Positions 36,093-39,068 of a stretch of 39,068 nucleotides of DNA are shown here, piece after piece. Below the pieces are notes generated by a model. It made no database searches. It saw only the letters and a list, made by a program, of their open reading frames with translations, and was not told the origin of the DNA. A program made the position numbers and the translations under genes. Positions within the stretch are counted from its first letter, which is position 1; each line of letters opens with the position of its first letter. Source of the DNA: Prevotellaceae bacterium (GTDB lineage Bacteria; Bacteroidota; Bacteroidia; Bacteroidales; Bacteroidaceae). The DNA lies in assembly GCA_021204845.1 (NCBI GenBank), contig JAJPYT010000205.1, positions 1 through 39,068 on the forward strand, read 5' to 3'.

Positions 36093-39068
36093 ATGAGAAA
36101 ATTTCTTTTTTTTATCTTTGCCTGCGCGCTGTCACTGACAGCCATGGCGCAGCGCTACTACACGGAGAAGATAGACCGAGCCCTCGTGGCTGTGCCTGCT
36201 TCTTCGAGCGGTAATTTTGTGAGTTGGCGTGTACTCCCTGAGGAGTATTATGACGTGACTTACAATCTTTATTGCAACGGCTCGCTACTGAAAAGCGGTT
36301 TGGAGGTGAGTTGCTATACCCATACGGCAGGTACAGCGTCCAGCCAATACCAGGTGGCAGCCGTGGTGCGTGGAGTGGAGCAGGAGAAGTGCGACGCCGT
36401 GACCCGCTGGGAAAACGGGATGCTCTCCATTCCCGTGCAGGAGATGGTTGGGCGAGATGGCACTAACGAGAACTCTCACTACACGCTTAACGATATCTCG
36501 CTGGGCGACCTCACTGGCGACGGGATAGTGGAGTTCATCGTGAAGCGTCCGTGCGACGATGCCTACGACACATCGCAGAGCAACCGCTTTAATGTGCTGG
36601 ACGCTTACGACCGCTTCGGCAACCGCCTCTGGTGGATAGACATGGGACCGAATATGATATCCGGGCCCGACGAGCAGTGGGACTGCGTCTGCTACGACTG
36701 GGACCAGGACGGAAAGGCTGAGGTGCTGCTCCGCGGCGCTGACAATATGATAATCCATCACGCTGACGGAACAACCACCGAGATAGGTAGCATGACGGTG
36801 GACACGCGCGGCTCGCTGAACACGTCGAGCACGAACCTGATGTACACTAACACTGGCAACGAGTATCTGCTCTATCTCGAAGGAGCCACTGGCAAGCCTT
36901 ACCAGATTGGCGAGGATGAGCATCCCGACTATATGACCTATCCGAACCCGCGTGGCGACATTAGCACCTGGGGTGACACATACGGTCATCGTGCCACAAA
37001 GCACTATTTCGGCGCTCCGTATCTCGACGGCAGGCATCCAAGCATCTTTCTCGGAAGGGGCTGCTACACAAAACATTTGATGAAGGCTTATGACGTGAAT
37101 CCTGAGACCCATGAGCTGACTTTGCGCTGGGAATGGGAGAGCACTAACAGCAGTTCCCCGTGGTACGGACAGGGCTACCATAACTACCAGATTGCCGATG
37201 TAGACTGGGATGGCAGGGACGAGATAGTGTTCGGCGCCATGGTCATCGACGATAACGGCATGGGGCTCTCGACCACCGGAAACGGCCATGGCGACGCCCA
37301 GCACTGCTCCGATTTCGACCCTTACACGCACGGACAGCAGCAGTTCGTCTGCTGCGAGGACAACCCCGCCAACTGCTATTCCGACGCCACCACAGCCAAC
37401 GTGCGTTACCGTTACATAGCTACCGACGACGACGGCAGAGCCCTGATGGCGAATTTCACGAACTCTTACCCAGGCAGCGTCGGGCGTTCGGTAAACACAG
37501 GTTGGATAAGCTCAGTGAAGAATAAAATAATTGACGCTCTCGGTGGCGATGACTTCATTAACTGGGCAGACCTGAACCAGCGCATATACTGGGACGGTGA
37601 TCTCTGCGACGAGTATTTCGACAGTCCGGGTACAGAGGGCTACGGAGCCATTTATAAGCCCAATGGTGCCAACAGGTGGAACTTCAGCGACTCGAAGTGT
37701 AGCAACTCCAGCAAGAATAACCCTGGAGCCATCGCTGACATATTCGGAGACTGGCGCGAGGAGCTGGTAATGCGCAAGAGTGACAACACTGCCATCCTTG
37801 TTTACACCACTAACATAAGCACCAACTACCGTCTGCCGACTCTTTGGAGCGACCACCAGTACCGCAACGCCATGGTTTGGCAGTCTATGGGATACAACCA
37901 GCCTCCTCACAAAAGCTACTTTGTGGGTGCGCTGGAGGGCATCACCATTGCCCCGCCACCATTGACTATGGAGGGCAGGACTGAGGTGGCCAACGGGGGC
38001 ACAATAACCACTACTGATGACCATCTCATCGTCTGCGAGACGAACGACACGAAGGTATCCATCGCAGCTAACGCAAGCCCTTATATGGTAACCTTTAACG
38101 TGCCGAGCTGGGTGCAGGGAAATGCCGCCAGCAACACCAGCAGCAAGCCCGACCCCACCTACGAATACTTCACATGCGACGTGACGGGCGGACCGCTCAC
38201 TGGCTCAACCCGTGTGGTTAAGCAGGGCGACGGCATACTGAACCTCCCGAAAGTGGACATGACTTACACTGGCGAGACAAACGTCTGGGCTGGCACACTC
38301 AATTTCGACGGAACGCTCAAAAACAGCTCTCTCTGGCTCAACCGCTTTGCCGAACTAAATAGCGATGGCGGCACGTTCCGCTCCATAAAGGCAGATTACG
38401 GCTCAACCATCCGTCCAGGCGGTGAGAACAACTACGGCAGCCTTACCACTGACACTCTCGCCATGGGCTTCGGCTCACGCTTGCAGCTCGACGTTAGCAG
38501 CAATGGAACAAGCTCTGACCAGGTTAGCGTTTCCCTGCTCACCATAGAGACTAAAACGGGCAGTGCATGGGAGGACTTCGGACCTAATTATTTACAGCCA
38601 GTCATTGAGATTGTCACTCATCTGGGAAGCAGCGAGAAGAATCTGCCAGAGGGCGACTATGTGCTTGGAACAGTAAACTCTGTTGACGGTGACATAAGCG
38701 ATATAAAGATAGAAGGACTGTCGGGGCAGAAAAAGGAATTGATGATTGAAAATGGCAAGCTCATACTATCTGTTCAGGGTGTTCGCGATGCTACAACTAT
38801 CTATTGGACTGGCAGCAAAGACTCCAATTGGGACTTCGCCAACACGGAGAACTTTGACGTAGAGGGCGAGGCGGACTATTTCGTAAGTGGAGATGACGTG
38901 GTCTTCGACGACGCTGCCACCAATTACACAGTAACCTTGACTGACGAGCTCGACCCATCCTCAATAACGGTTAACAGATCTGGCAATTACACCTTAAATG
39001 ACGCAGGAACTCTCGTCGGACGAAAGTCACTGAAAAAGGACGTCACAGTTACTCAAACCAAGGTCAAC
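36093..39068 (+). CDS. Secreted PL11 rhamnogalacturonan lyase with long C-terminal extension (3' end outside window)
   Basis: The frame is open from an ATG at 36093 to the window end (992 codons, no stop). A signal peptide ends near residue 19 (LTAMAQ). The PL11 region starts almost at once (about 20-620): RALVAVPASSSGNFVSWRVL, GDLTGDGIVEF (~138), DWDQDGKAEV, ADVDWDGRDEIVFG (~370), GNGHGDAQHCSDFDP (~397) and IFGDWREELV (~549), matching the first lyase motif for motif. Beyond 620 come Ig-like and repetitive beta segments. The last part, with a YWTGSKDSNWDFAN motif and regular strands, recalls autotransporter-associated beta-repeat regions. Unlike the first lyase it has no N-terminal accessory domain. 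It follows murF by 27 bases with no clear promoter. Confidence 0.9.
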   Translation, partial: MRKFLFFIFACALSLTAMAQRYYTEKIDRALVAVPASSSGNFVSWRVLPEEYYDVTYNLYCNGSLLKSGLEVSCYTHTAGTASSQYQVAAVVRGVEQEKCDAVTRWENGMLSIPVQEMVGRDGTNENSHYTLNDISLGDLTGDGIVEFIVKRPCDDAYDTSQSNRFNVLDAYDRFGNRLWWIDMGPNMISGPDEQWDCVCYDWDQDGKAEVLLRGADNMIIHHADGTTTEIGSMTVDTRGSLNTSSTNLMYTNTGNEYLLYLEGATGKPYQIGEDEHPDYMTYPNPRGDISTWGDTYGHRATKHYFGAPYLDGRHPSIFLGRGCYTKHLMKAYDVNPETHELTLRWEWESTNSSSPWYGQGYHNYQIADVDWDGRDEIVFGAMVIDDNGMGLSTTGNGHGDAQHCSDFDPYTHGQQQFVCCEDNPANCYSDATTANVRYRYIATDDDGRALMANFTNSYPGSVGRSVNTGWISSVKNKIIDALGGDDFINWADLNQRIYWDGDLCDEYFDSPGTEGYGAIYKPNGANRWNFSDSKCSNSSKNNPGAIADIFGDWREELVMRKSDNTAILVYTTNISTNYRLPTLWSDHQYRNAMVWQSMGYNQPPHKSYFVGALEGITIAPPPLTMEGRTEVANGGTITTTDDHLIVCETNDTKVSIAANASPYMVTFNVPSWVQGNAASNTSSKPDPTYEYFTCDVTGGPLTGSTRVVKQGDGILNLPKVDMTYTGETNVWAGTLNFDGTLKNSSLWLNRFAELNSDGGTFRSIKADYGSTIRPGGENNYGSLTTDTLAMGFGSRLQLDVSSNGTSSDQVSVSLLTIETKTGSAWEDFGPNYLQPVIEIVTHLGSSEKNLPEGDYVLGTVNSVDGDISDIKIEGLSGQKKELMIENGKLILSVQGVRDATTIYWTGSKDSNWDFANTENFDVEGEADYFVSGDDVVFDDAATNYTVTLTDELDPSSITVNRSGNYTLNDAGTLVGRKSLKKDVTVTQTKVN

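Overview
The window looks like a chromosomal stretch from a Bacteroidales bacterium, probably Prevotella-like. The pointers are gene content (ileS–TraR/DksA–lspA–DUF4296, DUF6057, folP–dacA, pta–ackA, an epimerase-type threonine dehydrogenase), a lipoprotein with an acidic Bacteroidota surface-export tail, and many upstream regions matching the Bacteroidota promoter TTTG/TTG–N19-21–TAnnTTTG. Most of it is GC-rich, dense and housekeeping. The exception is 19.5-21.3 kb, which is visibly AT-richer and holds short tandem repeats and an orphan lipoprotein. No tRNA, rRNA, transposase, phage or CRISPR feature was seen.

Layout: (1) 1-4.25 kb, a + operon: 5'-truncated ileS, a TraR/DksA-type protein, lspA, a DUF4296 lipoprotein and a 56-residue coupled small protein, followed by a 24-bp minisatellite. 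(2) 4.48-6.75 kb, divergent kbl and tdh, the two steps from threonine to glycine plus acetyl-CoA, with back-to-back promoters. (3) 6.8-19.5 kb, a secreted PL11 rhamnogalacturonan lyase, a convergent secreted LacZ-type GH2, then a + operon of a DUF6057 membrane protein, a propeller lipoprotein with a CXXCH motif, and a second secreted GH2. (4) 19.5-21.3 kb, the repeat-bearing AT-rich gap and a lipoprotein of unknown function. (5) 21.3-23.7 kb, a two-domain CE12 rhamnogalacturonan acetylesterase translationally overlapped with xth. (6) 23.9-27.5 kb, etfB–etfA–acyl-CoA dehydrogenase. (7) 27.7-30.6 kb, a GT2 glycosyltransferase, radC, a MIP18/SufT-like protein and lpxH. (8) 30.7-34.6 kb on the minus strand, folP–dacA–pta–ackA. 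(9) 34.75 kb to the end, murF and a second PL11 lyase that runs off the window.

Two threads join the genes. One is pectin (rhamnogalacturonan-I) use. Two PL11 lyases for the backbone, a double CE12 esterase for its acetyl groups and two GH2 enzymes plausible for galactose side chains are all exported. They lie between core genes rather than in one SusCD-type locus, and no SusC, SusD or hybrid regulator is present here. The other is acetyl-CoA metabolism: Tdh/Kbl yields acetyl-CoA and Pta/AckA turns it to acetate with ATP gain, with Etf/acyl-CoA dehydrogenase handling acyl-CoA redox.

Most enzyme calls rest on recognisable motifs and full length. Promoters and terminators are pattern matches by eye. 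The best candidates for something undescribed are the DUF6057/CXXCH-propeller pair, the tandem repeats in gene-free DNA, and the scattered pectinolytic genes embedded in core operons.
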